NCBI GenBank assembly: GCA_029204225.1
Contig: MU832064.1
Coordinates: forward strand, 25,171-89,170
Direction of reading: 5' to 3'
DNA length: 64,000 nt
Source of the DNA: Diphasiastrum complanatum
Lineage: Eukaryota; Streptophyta; Lycopodiopsida; Lycopodiales; Lycopodiaceae
The position numbers were made by a program, and so were the translations under genes. Shown here in pieces: positions 23,670-36,192 of this stretch; the stretch's first letter is position 1; every line of letters begins with the position of its first letter. Under the pieces are notes generated by a model. That model made no database searches and was not told the DNA's origin. It worked only from the letters and a program-made list of their open reading frames with translations.

Positions 23670-25374
23670 TATGTCACGTCCAAATCTTAAGCTCTGTATA
23701 ATGGAGGGAACATGTGTGGGGCTGAATGACTTCTTGAATATTGTTTGCAAAGCAAAAAATGATACTATCTTAGCTTTATTGTTTTTGCAAAACAACTTAT
23801 CACATCAACAATTGACTGTAAAACGCTGCACTTGGACATTGCAATATCAAGAGAGTATAGCTAAGGTGAGAATAAATCTTGCATGTGATTTTAGAAACTA
23901 TGGCATTTTTTTAGTCTCTTATCTAATCTGATTGATTTCAGAACCTTTTACCATTGCGAGGCCTAAAGCATTTTGACTCACCACATTCTAAAAGATTATT
24001 GAGATTAAAGCATTTTGACTTACCAGTTTCTAAAAGCCTATTGAAATAATGCCTCCCTTTTCCTATTGAGTTTTTCATGAGCTTGGCTGGAATGTTTTCA
24101 TAACAGTAGTATGAACGACTATTCATCGTAATACAATTCGAGTCCACTTGATGTTTTCTTTTGAAGTCTACTGATTTCTTGATCAGACTTAACATTTCAA
24201 ACTCTTGATAAGTTGATCAATTTTTCATTTTCTGCTGCTTATACATTGCCACATTAGATTTTTCAAAGATGCATTATAAAGACTACATGATTATATATTG
24301 GTGATGATTTTTTTGAAATCCTAAACAGACTTAACATTTCAAACTCTTGGTAAGTTGCTCAATTTTTTGAAATCCTCAAATCCTGGACTTGAAAAATGAA
24401 CGTGAATACCCTAAATATTGAACAGTCAAAACTGATTGTGAAATTGTGGGTACTCCTATGATAGTAAGCGAAATTTGATCATGAAATCATAACTACTTTC
24501 AAATCATACAAAATCAGTATCATTTTCAAATCATAAAAAATCAGTATCATACCACTTTTTTAAGCATCAATTCTAAAATCTGTACTGTTGTGAATATTGG
24601 TTTTGATACCTTGACTAATGAATCATTAATGTGGTGAACGTGATTTTGTGCCTGTTGTGGAAAGAAAGTTCTAAATTTGTGCATGTTCATATGCATGTCA
24701 TGTACCTGAAGACAAAAGATAAGAGTATAAAGATGCCTGCATGCATGCCATACAAGGATGTCAGTTATAACCACTAAGTAAAATTTTGAGAACAATTGTG
24801 CCTTGCAAACTATTCAAGACTTTATCCAATCTTACTCAACAGTATTTATTGTGTTAGAATAGTTACAAAAAGTCCAATTACCACATTTTGGCAATGTCTT
24901 TGTGGTACAGCACCTTAGTCTTGTTTTCATTGCAACATAGAAGGCTTTAGGCCTATAATATGCTATTGCATTAGTGTTTTGGCTGCCTCAAAGCAGAGGT
25001 GATAGGCTTTGAACCAGAAAAGCCTATAGAATTCAAGGCTTAATAATTTTATGTATGGTAGACCAAAAATCTTACTCAAGCATGTCTCCAAGTCTAGGCT
25101 GCTTTCTGCTCGCAATCTTGCAATGAAGTCAAGGTGGACAGAACAGATTGTTTAAGATGACAATAAATTTCTGCCACTGCTGCATGCTTGAACCCTGTGT
25201 GCTGATATATTGACGTATTTGGAGCATTGTGTTCCCTCAGGCTTAATATGATATGCTAGTATCTATTCTTGAGCTATGGACTTAGTCCAAATGAAAAATA
25301 CTTCGGTGGGTGCTTCAGTTTTGGTGTTGGTGTGTGCTGACTGCATGGATCAGAAAGAAATTATTGCATGAGAA
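23670..25374. other. 3' flank of the GLR gene; no further gene seen
   Basis: AT-rich. It contains short local duplications: agacttaacatttcaaactc at about 24186 and 24328; attttgactcacc/ttaccag units at about 23968-24045; and tcaaatcataaaaaatcag repeats at about 24495-24550. The first few hundred bases left of 25374 should hold the 3' untranslated region, but no polyadenylation site can be fixed with confidence. Confidence 0.5.
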
Positions 25375-25875
25375 TCAACGGCCTTCCGCATTACTGTTCT
25401 GCTCAGGACTTGATCTTGCCATGGATGATTGGTTGCCGTTCTCGCTTTGGAAGCTGCTTCTTACTCTCGAAGATCCAGCAGCAATGCTGCTGCGACTACG
25501 AATGCGGGGCTCCTCTTTTTCTTCCACAAAGGAAAAGAAGGATCGTACCATGGAGGCACCTCGGGATGCCGTGGGCATGCTGTCCCAGGATGGGAAGATG
25601 GAGGAGGGATGGGCATCGGGAGTTCGAAGGAAGCGCCTCAGCATGCGTACGTAGTACCAGGTGCAGCAGAATAATGAGGTTACGCCAGTTATGAGGAAAA
25701 GTCCCCAAAATGCACCAAGTCCCATCGTATTGGAGTTTGCATCCATACCAACATTGCTGCAATTAGACTTTGAAACAAGCCAGTCGTCGTGTATCTGCTG
25801 CAGCTTTCCACTCTCGGACAGCTGTAAGATTGCTCCTGATAGATCTTTTGCTAGTTCAGATCCTTTTGGAAAAGC
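25375..25875 (-). CDS. GLR exon 5 (end of S2, M4, cytosolic tail)
   Basis: The acceptor tgtgacag|GCTTTTCC gives [33 protein letters not shown], the M4 helix, and a tail rich in Arg and Ser. It ends with TGA at 25377-25375 after EQNSNAEGR. Confidence 0.92.
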   Translation of the reverse strand, partial: AFPKGSELAKDLSGAILQLSESGKLQQIHDDWLVSKSNCSNVGMDANSNTMGLGAFWGLFLITGVTSLFCCTWYYVRMLRRFLRTPDAHPSSIFPSWDSMPTASRGASMVRSFFSFVEEKEEPRIRSRSSIAAGSSRVRSSFQSENGNQSSMARSSPEQNSNAEGR

Positions 25876-26873
25876 CTGTCACAGTCGCAATGCATTGATC
25901 TAAGTTTTCAGAACTTTTACCAAATCAACAAATTGTGAGCAAATAGGGCGGTAAGGCATACAGTCAGAGATGCAGGTTGCTTTTCTTTCAAAATGTGAAC
26001 TTACAAAACCCCAACCGCTTTTCGTAAACTCCTGTCCAACCACGATGCAATCACAGTGTTGAGATAAGAAAAGTTGCACGTAGGGCAGTTCATCAACAAT
26101 AGCCCCTACAATTCCGCTATTCATTGCTTCATAATAGTTCTCAGTGGAACTAAAATTAGACAGTCTGGATTCGGCTACACCCAGTTGGATGAGATAGTCG
26201 TGGACAAACGATCCAGTTTGATAGCCAATTCGAGCTTTACTTGCTATCAAATCTCCGATGTTTTGAATAGTGGGCAGAAGCTGTTGCACTGTTAGATTTG
26301 ACGTGAGGCTGGCTGTATAGCTTGAATTAATGATCAAAACTACAAACAGCCATACAATTAGTGCCACTCTGCCAAGGGTACTCTTCACCTCTTCTCCTGT
26401 ATGTTCAAGGAAAGTGCTGTTAGCATCCACAAGGATATCTCTTTCAAATGCATGATATATTATTGGAAAATATCCTTAAATTCACAATTGCAGACAAAAT
26501 CTCTTCACTCAATTTTTTTTTCCCGTACTGCTCTATTTTTTCACTTCCTTTTGATCTAACCCTGTAAATTTACACAAACAAAAAAAATGCTTTTTGTAAG
26601 CAAGAAAGGATGACCGTCAAGTGAACTGCACTTACTTTGAGCAAAATAGAGGGTCGAGAAGGTAAACCTGCAGTTTAACAAAAACGACATACCTACAAGC
26701 GGTCAATAAAATGTCCGAACCAGATATCTGGAAAATCTGTAAACAGGAAAAATGCTTCAATTTTTTTGTTTTTAACCATAAACATTTGCATATATATGCA
26801 TTCAGAAAATCCAAATCTAGCTAACAAGACATGTTATGGTGCATGAAAACACTTTGCCTCAGGACTTTATTGC

Positions 26874-26923
<50 letters not shown>

Positions 26924-29900
26924 CATCCCCAATTATGAACAAAAATGCAATTTGGCACGTGCCCTAAGTTTTTGGTGATTGGCAGCTGCCAACCGAGCCA
27001 GTCACCTACCAAATTATATTTTCTCAAAAAATTTGGCAGGTATAGTTATGGACTTGGCTCATTACATTCGTTGCGTCCATTCTTTTATTGTTATTATGCA
27101 TAAGCAGGCCTAAGGGCCCTTTTTATTCATATACTGGCCTTGGGCCCTATTTGATTATATTTTTAAGACTTGGTCACATTGATTTTTGGAGTGGGGGTCC
27201 TCCTATTGGGAGGGCGCACTATTTTCCCTCCAAATCCTTTTCTCTCCCTTTTTTGAATCCTCCATTTGATTCAGGGAGATGGTATAAGCAGGGCATCATT
27301 GTATTCCTTTATTCAGTTTATGATGATTGCTCCTCTTTTAGCCTCCTTAAGCATTCTCTTCCTGCTTTCTAGCTTAAGTCCTGCTTTCTAGCATAGCTAG
27401 TGAATCTTAGCTTGTAACTTGGTATCAGAGCACTTTCCTGCAGATTGGTGGAGGCTGTCCAGCGCCCTACCACCCATCACTTTCATCGATTTTTCTTCGT
27501 CAACCTTACTGCAGATTGGTGGAGGCTGTCCAGCGCCCTACCACCCATCACTTTCATCGATTTTTCTCCGTCATTTCAGCGCCCTGCTAACCCATCACTT
27601 TCGTCGATTTTTTCTGCAGATTTTCATTGTTTTTGCAGATTTGGTAGCTATCGCCCAGCGCCCTACTACCTCATCATTTTCGACACTTTTCGTCACCGAT
27701 TTGCTGTCCATTTTTTATATTGATTGGACGCTGTCCAGCGCCCTATTACCATCTCATTTTCAACGGTAACCCATCACTTTCGTCGATTTTTTCGGCAGAT
27801 TTTCATTGTTTTTGCAGATTTGGTAGCTATTGCCTAGCACCCTACTACCTCATTATTTTTGACACTTTTCGTCACCGATTTGCTGTCCATTTTTTATATT
27901 GACTGGAGGTTGTCCAGCGCCCTACTACCGTCTCATTTTCAGCGGTTCTTTTCACCGACTTGCTGTCCGTTTCGGCTATTGATTGGAGGTTGTTCGGCAC
28001 CTTACTTCAGCACCTTTTTTCAGCCTATTCTTCAGCACATTGTGGATCTTGGTAGTTGCTGCCCAGTGCCCTATAATCTTCAGCTTTTACCTCTCTTTGT
28101 TGGCACTACCGAGTGAACGACGGATCAGCACCCACCCAGGTATTGCTTGCGCCCTTTTTGCACTTCCTTTTTGCACCTACTTGCTGTCTTTTCTGCTCAC
28201 ATACTGCTCTTTCCAGCCCCCTATTCATGTTCATATTTGTTGCCTCACACCCTCCTGTGTCCATTTTTCCATTTTGTTAGAAACCTTCTACTTTCTCAGC
28301 CCCTCATTTTCTGATTATTATCCATCTTGATTGACTGTTTACGTGCCATTTTTGGTGATTTCGTAAGTTAGACTAAGTTGGGATGACGACAAACGTCCTC
28401 TCCCTCAGGTTTTTGTCTCTTCCTTAGTCCCTATGGCGACTTCTTCATCAGAAGACCCTCCGCAGAGCTCTTTAGATGATCGTTTTACACATATTGATTC
28501 TCGCATGGATCATCTTGAGAGTCGTATTGATCGTATTCTTTCTAGCCTTGAGACTATCCTACCACGAGGGGATACCACCCCCCCAGACATTCTTCATCGT
28601 CTTGGTAAAGCACCTTTATTTCCTATTTTGAGTACACCTGCTCCTCGTTTCGTAGCCTTCGCCATACTAGCGATTTGACTGCTTATATTGATCAATTTAT
28701 TGAGCTTTCTTACCTTTTTACTGATCTTCATCCTACAGATCTTATTTCACATTTTATTGCCGATCTTAGAGACACCTTACAGTATGATGTCTCATCTTTT
28801 CGGCCTCTTACTCTCTCAGATGCTATCTCCTTGGCTACTACCTTGCAGCATAAGTATCCTGAGTTATCCATTTCTTCTCGTATTTCTTGCTCTCATTCCA
28901 TTGCTTCTCCTACTTTGGCTTCTTCTACTACCGTTCCTCCTGGTCCTCCTACCGCTGTTTTTTACCTTGAGGCTCTTACTCATGATGATTTTGATGTTTA
29001 TATCCATATTCTTGATACTCCTGACCCACATTCTGTTGATGAGCCGGCTGACCCGCTTCTGGATGATCCTGCTTCTGCCGCTTGCCATGCACAGCTTGCT
29101 TATGCTACTTGGGCTGGTGGGCGTCCTGGTCCTCGTTCTATTTGATTACGTGTTCGCATTTTGGGGCGAGAGTATATTGCTTTGGTGGATACTGGCAGTA
29201 CACATTCATTTATTAGCAATTACATTTCCACCAGGATTTGTGCTACACCTATTTCTGCTACAAAGTCTCTCAGTGTCGAGGTTGCTCATTCCCATTCTTT
29301 TTCCAGTTCTCAAATGTTTCAGGGCTTGGACTATAGCATTGGTGACTTCTCTGGACAGACAGATTTCTATATTATTCCTCTAGAGTGCTATGACATTATT
29401 TTTGGTGCAGATTGGTTTTCGTCACTTGGTACTGTTGCTGTGGATCTCTCTTAGCAGACACTGTCTTTTACACATGTTGGTCGGCATCATTTACTTGTTG
29501 GTATTGATTCCCAGAGTGACTATCAGTTGGTTACCGGGAAGCAGTTTATGCGTAGCCTGCCAAAGGCTCATGATGCAGCTCTTCTTTCCATTCAGGGTAC
29601 ATTAGTTGCTGCTTCACTTTCACCGACCGTGGGTCCTCTTACTCAGGTTGATGCTGCTCCAGATTTACAGGTTGTTGCTACGTGCCTTGCGCCTATATGC
29701 CTTGATTCACAGATATCGTATTCGGTGGTCATTCCTGGTTTCATTGATATTGAGGCCGTATACCTTGGTGGTATTTCTACTATTGCTTTTGCGCCTACCT
29801 CAGATTCGGTGGTTGGTGCAGTATCTTCTCCATTGGTCTCTATATCTCCATCTCTTGAGTCCGTTATGGCCGATGTTCCTGCTGATTTCTATGGGGTTCT

Positions 29901-32390
29901 TCACAGGTCCACGTTTGCTAGTTCTCTCGCTATTGGTGATCAGGTTGTATCTTCTTTCCCTTTATTCCATGGATCTCTGCTTGAGGTTTGTGATTTGCCT
30001 CATGATATTTCTACGGTTCCTGACATGATTCATAAGCCTTTCGCCCTTACCATTACACATTTTCCATCCGAGGATATTTGCCAGATGGTCACTATTACTT
30101 ATCTAGGGTATTTATATGCTGGGATCTTTCTAGATGAGTACACGGACATCCTTCCGTCTCCTGGTGTTTCTACATATAGGTTTGCTGCAGTCCATGCCGA
30201 TGCTATGGATATATGGCATTCTTGGTTATTACATATAGCTTGGTTTTCATTTGGACCTGTTGATTGGTGCTGGTTTTTCCATATTACTGATCGCCTATGG
30301 TGCCGATATCTCTATGTTTATGCATGTGGCTCTCTATGCGTTCCTTGGATTGTTGCTCATTGTCAGGCTTGGCATATCCTGATGGCTTGGGTTATTGCCT
30401 CCGTTCCAGCTATTGTTTGTCCGGGTGATCTTCAGGTTCCCCGTCATTTCGGGTTGCTCCATATCGCTTGGCCTCCGATGCTGAGTTGCCACTTTGTTCT
30501 GGTGTTCCGAGACCATCAGGGTACCTTGAGAGAGTTCCTTCTCCTCTCTTGGATAGTTATTGGGGATGTTGCTGCCATATACTTCAGTGTTGCTCATATG
30601 TGCTTTGATACTCATTCCCAGATACACGTGGATATTGCTCCGATGCTTGCTACTGATGTTGCAGATCCTGTTCCTCGTTCCAGTGCTTTTCTTCTATTCC
30701 TCACTTGTGCGCCTGGTGTGTACTTTGGGATTGCACTTGCAGCCAGTTCCGATGGGTCATCCGATTCTCCATCCGTTTTTGGTGTATCCTATGATGGATT
30801 GGTACGTCCATATGAGGTCTTTCTGGATGAGTTTTTCGGCTACAGTTTTTCAGTTGGGGCCTCTACTATTTTTAGATTTGTTGCTGTTGTTTTCATGCAT
30901 CATGTCTTTTTAGATGATGCATTGATTTCTTGGACCTTCTGGAGCTTTTGGCATGCTACTCTTCTCGTGATATGGGCCTTGAGGGTACCGTCGTGTGCCA
31001 TTGCTACTTCTCATTCATGGGCCTTATAGATACCTTGGGCTTTTGACCATGCTGGTGCATATTTCTCCATTTTAGCTATCCTTTGTCAGGATGATCTCTT
31101 TATGCTCCATGTTTCTTGGCATATCGCTTGCTTTTCCATGCTGTTACAGCGTGCATGTTATCCTGCTTATGTTCCTACTCTTTGGTCTGCTATCTTTTCT
31201 TGGGGCACCTTGCACATATGGTTGATGGTTACGTGTATGATGCGGCTATTCGCGATGAGTGTCCATCTCTTTTTCAGTTTCCTTATTGGCTTCCCGTTGC
31301 TGATGCAGTTCTACCTTCTCGGGCTTTTTGGATACCTTGGTATGATGTCCCTATCTTTTGGGCTAATCCTCTACTAGCTTAGGCATTACGGATACCTTGG
31401 CATTTCTAGTTGCTGCTTGATCTTCTTCTGGTTCCTTGGCATTCCTGGCTGCTCCATATTGCTTGGTTTCTGATGACGCGGCCGAGATGTTCCCTTCGTC
31501 GCCATGATGTTGATCCTGAGTTGTTCCTTTTCTTACCAGCTGCCATTCACCAGGTTCGCCTTCACCATAGTCGACGCTGCCGGCAGATTCAGTTTTTGAT
31601 CCAGTGGGATGGTCGTCCTGTTGAGGAGGCCACATGGGAGCCTATTGATGTGTTTTATCATACACCATTATTGGCAGATCAGGCTCGAGCCCTCATGGCT
31701 TTAGTTCTTTCCTCTACTACAGATATCATTGTAGATGTTCCCTCTACTTCATGATTCGGCTAGCTATGACTATTCTTTATTGTAGTATTTGCTTAGTACT
31801 TGCTTTACACAGTTATGATACTTTTGGGGTATCTGTTGTGACGACTTATGTCCTCTCCATCAGTATTTCCATTAGTTCGTGATTTTTCAGTATTTAGCAT
31901 GCTTACATTATTATTTTAGATAGTCATTATGCTTGCTAGGCGGTGGAGGGCTTTGTTTTTCTGCAGGGGAGATTTATAGACTTGGCTCATTACATTCGCC
32001 GCATCCATTCTTTTATTGTTATTATGCATAAGCAGGCCTAAGGGCCCTTTTTATTCATATACTGGCCTTGGGCCCTATTTGGTTATATTTTTAGGACTTG
32101 GTCACATTGATTTGGAGTGGGGGTCCTCCTATTGAGAAAGCGCACTATTTTCCCTCCAAATCCTTTTCCCTCCCTTTTTTGAATCCTCCATTTGATTCAG
32201 AAAGAGGGTATAAGTAGGGCATCATTGTATTCCTTTATTCAGTTTATGATGATTGCTCCTCTTTTAGCCTCCTTAAGCATTCTCTTCCTGCTTTCTAGCT
32301 TAAGTCCTGCTTTCTAGCATAGCTAGTGAATGAATCTTAGCTTGTAACTGGTACCATGACGCACTTTTCTGGAATGTGTGTGTGTGAGTG

Positions 32391-32446
<56 letters not shown>

Positions 32447-35400
32447 TATGCAGATGAAGCTGCTGCAGTAGCACCTTGCTGTGAACGCTATGTATCCCTA
32501 TGTGCTGACTATATAGGCTAGATCGGGTCGTGTGCAGACCATGGCATACATGATCGATCCAACTACCGATTGATAGGGGTATTTGCACATCTCCTTCTCT
32601 GCTTCAGTCATCGGGCACATGTCCTTCGACAGTTTGAATCTTGGATCCATAAGCTGGTCTATTGACTTGCAAGATTCCATGCCATAAAGCAGTCGCTCCT
32701 CAGTCCTTTTGAAAACAGGTTCATGGATGGGACTTGACCATGACATCTGTGTGGGAGTTTATGGGCTTCGCTTTCTTTCTTTCAGAGTTGCCGCCAATGG
32801 CGTTTGCTTGAATTTCATTTTTTGGTTGGATTTCCTACGACTGCTAATGTGATAGATTGAACATAACCATACCTCAAGCTTAGTCCAAATCTTGTGATAA
32901 ACATTTCTTTTAAGCATCATACGCTCTGACTAGTTGGATGGGGAAAGTATCCCGTAACTAGCAACTGCTGAGTGTCTATGCCCATATGATCGTGTAGAGG
33001 CAAAAGTGACTGATGAAGTAAAAGCATCTCACGGATAAGAAGCCCCAAATACCGAGCATCAGGATAAGAGAAAAAACTGGTAAGTGTATGTGGACCATCC
33101 TGATAAAGACAATAATATCGACCACGGATCTCATAATAGGCTGGGCATCAAATTAAGAAGTGTGCCTCATCTTCAAGCTCACGCGGGATATTCCAGCAGC
33201 AACCAGTCTCAACAACAAGTTGATGGGAAGAGGTGCGTAGTTGTCCAATGCGATAACGCAAGCTGTATGAGAGTGATTGAAAGAGATACAGCGGGAGCAG
33301 AGGTAAACCAGCTGGATCAAGTGAAAGAAAGTGTGTCTGGTAATAAATGCGGCGCGGTCAGGAAGCTGAATTGGGTCCCCATGTGTGCTATATGTAACGG
33401 CGAAAGAGCTGGCGGCGAATATACAGATTAGTGCCATGGAAGGTCCGTGACAGAGATTCCAAAGAACGTAGTAAATCCACCACTGCTGGTACAGTGAATA
33501 TTTTGAATGTGCGCAAGAAGGCGTATGATATGAAAAAACCCCTCGAGAATGATGGGAGGGGTGGCAAACTCCGCGCAAAGAATATCATGTGGCGTAGTCT
33601 ACTTGGCCCAAATCATGTGCGAAGAACTAATAATCACATATGTACAACAATAAAATGGCATATCAAAAATGAAATATGGCCAAATACACAATGCACTATT
33701 TAAAATTGAAACCAAAGCTCTTGGCAAAGGTTGTCAAGACGAATAGTCACATCTTGAACATGGCTCTTACCAAGGCATTTGGAAGGACACTAGAAGAATC
33801 TTGGACTAGAAGAAAACTCATAGCGAGTGTAGTTCGCTCTCTACACCCCCTTATGTTTTGCATTTCCAAGGGATAGAAAGGGTTGTGGATCTAACATTAG
33901 GTGAGCAATTGGTTGTAGTACGGGATTTGGTCTAACGAGGAGAGGGTAAAATAGATTTAGAAGTGAGGAGACTTGGGCAAGTAAGGGTGTCACCGGCCTG
34001 TTGTGGGATCTAAAAGTGGAAAAACCTTGAACCTTACTCATTCTTGCTTGCTTTTGGAATATTGATTGATTACTTTTGGTTTTTGGTTTGCTTTTTGTTT
34101 GTAGGCATTATTGGCTCTAGATCTTCTCCTCTTGATAAGGTTTTTCCAGTCTTTCATGTAAGTTTGTTACGAAAAGCCTTAACCAGATCAGAAAATCTGG
34201 TAGGGGATAGTGTTCTAGTTCTCCCATTGGAATATCTGGTCAAGTGGAATGATCAGCCTGTTGAGAATGCCACTCGGGAAAGAGGCAGCGTCCTTCGCAA
34301 GATTTTTCCAGACTTTGTCTTAGAGGACCAAGACGGTTCTTAAGGGGGAGGGAGTGTTACGAGCTCGTGACCAATGCCGAACCCTAGAGAACACAAATAG
34401 GTCAGATACCACAGTCAGGGTCGTGTCCAGAGTACACGACCAACAGGGCAAGACAGTGTGAGTAGTGTGCCCCCAGCACGGTCCATAGCCATGGCGGGCC
34501 TAACACAGTCTAGGGACCCTGTCAGCAGGACAGGGCCCCCAGTTGGGTCCCGACGTGCAGTCGGCCACGTCAGTGACACATGGCCGACACTTGGCAGCCG
34601 CATGCTACCAGTCCTCACACTGGGCTAGGAGGGGCTTACTCTATATCAGGGAGTAGGCAAGGTTGGGTGGATCAGTTAGTGTTTGCCCTACTGTGGTGTT
34701 AGGATCTATTACACAGTGCCATTAATGATTTTCTGTCAATAGCCTCTATTATTGCTTATTTCTTTTTTTCTTTTTTTTGGGGGGGAGGGGGGTCTTGACT
34801 CCCCAATCGCTCTGGGTTTTCCCATCTTGTTGTAGCTCAAATCCCTTGAAAGGTTGCCATTGAAATCTTGTAACATGCCCTCGTATGGATTTGGCGCCAA
34901 ACCTTTAGCACTTGGGTGGAGGCCACATGTGGCTAGTCTTGTTGTTGATAGATGCCAAGTTGACACCAATTCTAGAGGGCTACATCTTGGATATCCGTGA
35001 GGTAGACGATGAGAGAAAAAGGGGTGGATAGTGAGTAGAAAGAGGGATTGGCATGAGCAAAACAGGAAAAACGATTGAGATGCTACACAAGGCAGTCTTG
35101 CTAGAGTGACTTTTTAAAGTCAAAAAAGAGGGGGTAGGTGTTATAGCCATATTCATCTAAGGACATGGAATAGTCCTAATATGGTAGACCGGCCCTTCAG
35201 TGTTTGAGATTATTGGTCACGTCGAGATTTCATTCCATGTCAAGGCCTGTATGTGACTAATGACCTTGAGAGGACCCAGACACTCTAATTGAGACATATG
35301 AAGTAGTGCATGTACCTGTGAAGTATATAGGCAAGAGGACTGTATGAAGAGCTGTATCATCACCTATGATTTATTGGGAGGTTTTGCTCCTATGTGTCTC

Positions 35401-36131
35401 CTGTTGTGTTTTCCTATCCTCATGTTAGGGGTTTTCCCTAGTGGCCTTTACATTGGTATCAGAACCAAGTTGTCGACAGGAGAATCCGTACCCGAATATA
35501 TAGAGAGTAGATTCCTATGCATGAACCAATGCAATCCCCATGCAGTCCAACTATAAATAAATTCAGGATTAACATCAAATACTAAGCTATAAATCATCGA
35601 AATAGGTTGATCTTCTCCAAATAAAAGTTCATCACCTTCATCTAATCCACATACATGAACCACAGGATGAACTAACTCTTTATTTCTGAGATCACTCCTT
35701 GAGAAAATCCGAAGCACTTACAAAGTCAAGACCCCCAGTGGTGATAGAGGGCATCAACGAGAAAGCATTAATAGAACCACTACAGAATCACAACTACTCA
35801 GAGCGAGCCTATCTGAAAAGTCGACAAGCAACGACCCAAGTTGCTAAGTAGGACTACCAATGGTAAAGTTAGAAATCATAGCCACTGCGTTGTACTCAAT
35901 TGCCAAAGGCACAAGAATTAATTGGTAAACTATTGCTCAATGGGCTCAAGTTTCAAATTGGAACCCAAACTATTAGAAATATTAATTGAATTTAAAACTT
36001 TGTTAAGTCAAGTTGTTGTGCACATGGTTTTAAATAGTGGCTACTTGAAGACTAGCCCTCCAAACGACCCTAGTTTTGTCTATATAAGGCAATTTCACAC
36101 CACTTTTGTGGACTTTTGTATCATTTGGTGA

Positions 36132-36192
<61 letters not shown>

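Larger units (their letters stand above)
27044..32349 (+). mobile_element. Gypsy 2: non-autonomous chromovirus-derived LTR element in GLR intron 3
   Basis: LTRs 27044-27419 and 31970-32349 are nearly the same sequence. The flanks GGTAT (27039-27043) and GGTAC (32350-32354) form a target-site duplication with one substitution. The primer-binding site TGGTATCAGAGC (27420-27431) abuts the 5' LTR, and the purine tract gcagggg precedes the 3' LTR. The interior carries leader repeats, a shortened gag, an aspartic protease, a long frame of unknown origin, and a C-terminal chromodomain. RT, RNase H and integrase are absent. Gag, protease, chromodomain and LTR ends match gypsy 1, so gypsy 2 is a deletion-replacement derivative of that family that would need helper enzymes. 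Confidence 0.92.

Noticed and set aside
27400-28400. CRISPR-like array from regularly spaced repeats
   Set aside because: Repeats are diverged leader repeats of an LTR element in a plant genome, without unique spacers or cas genes.
28688-29383. 231-codon leucine-rich frame (and 29606-30028) resembling a membrane protein
   Set aside because: Shadow frame of gag-protease on T-rich DNA; the overlapping frame carries the [10 protein letters not shown] protease motif.
32341-32365. PBS-like sequence after the gypsy 2 3' LTR (ggtaccatgacgcactttt), suggesting a tandem element
   Set aside because: The match to TGGTATCAGAGC is poor and the bases are better explained as the target-site duplication GGTAC matching GGTAT at the 5' side.
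33084-33431. 115-codon plus-strand frame as a gene
   Set aside because: The minus strand over the same bases shows the LINE-like motif and the plus translation has no recognisable features.
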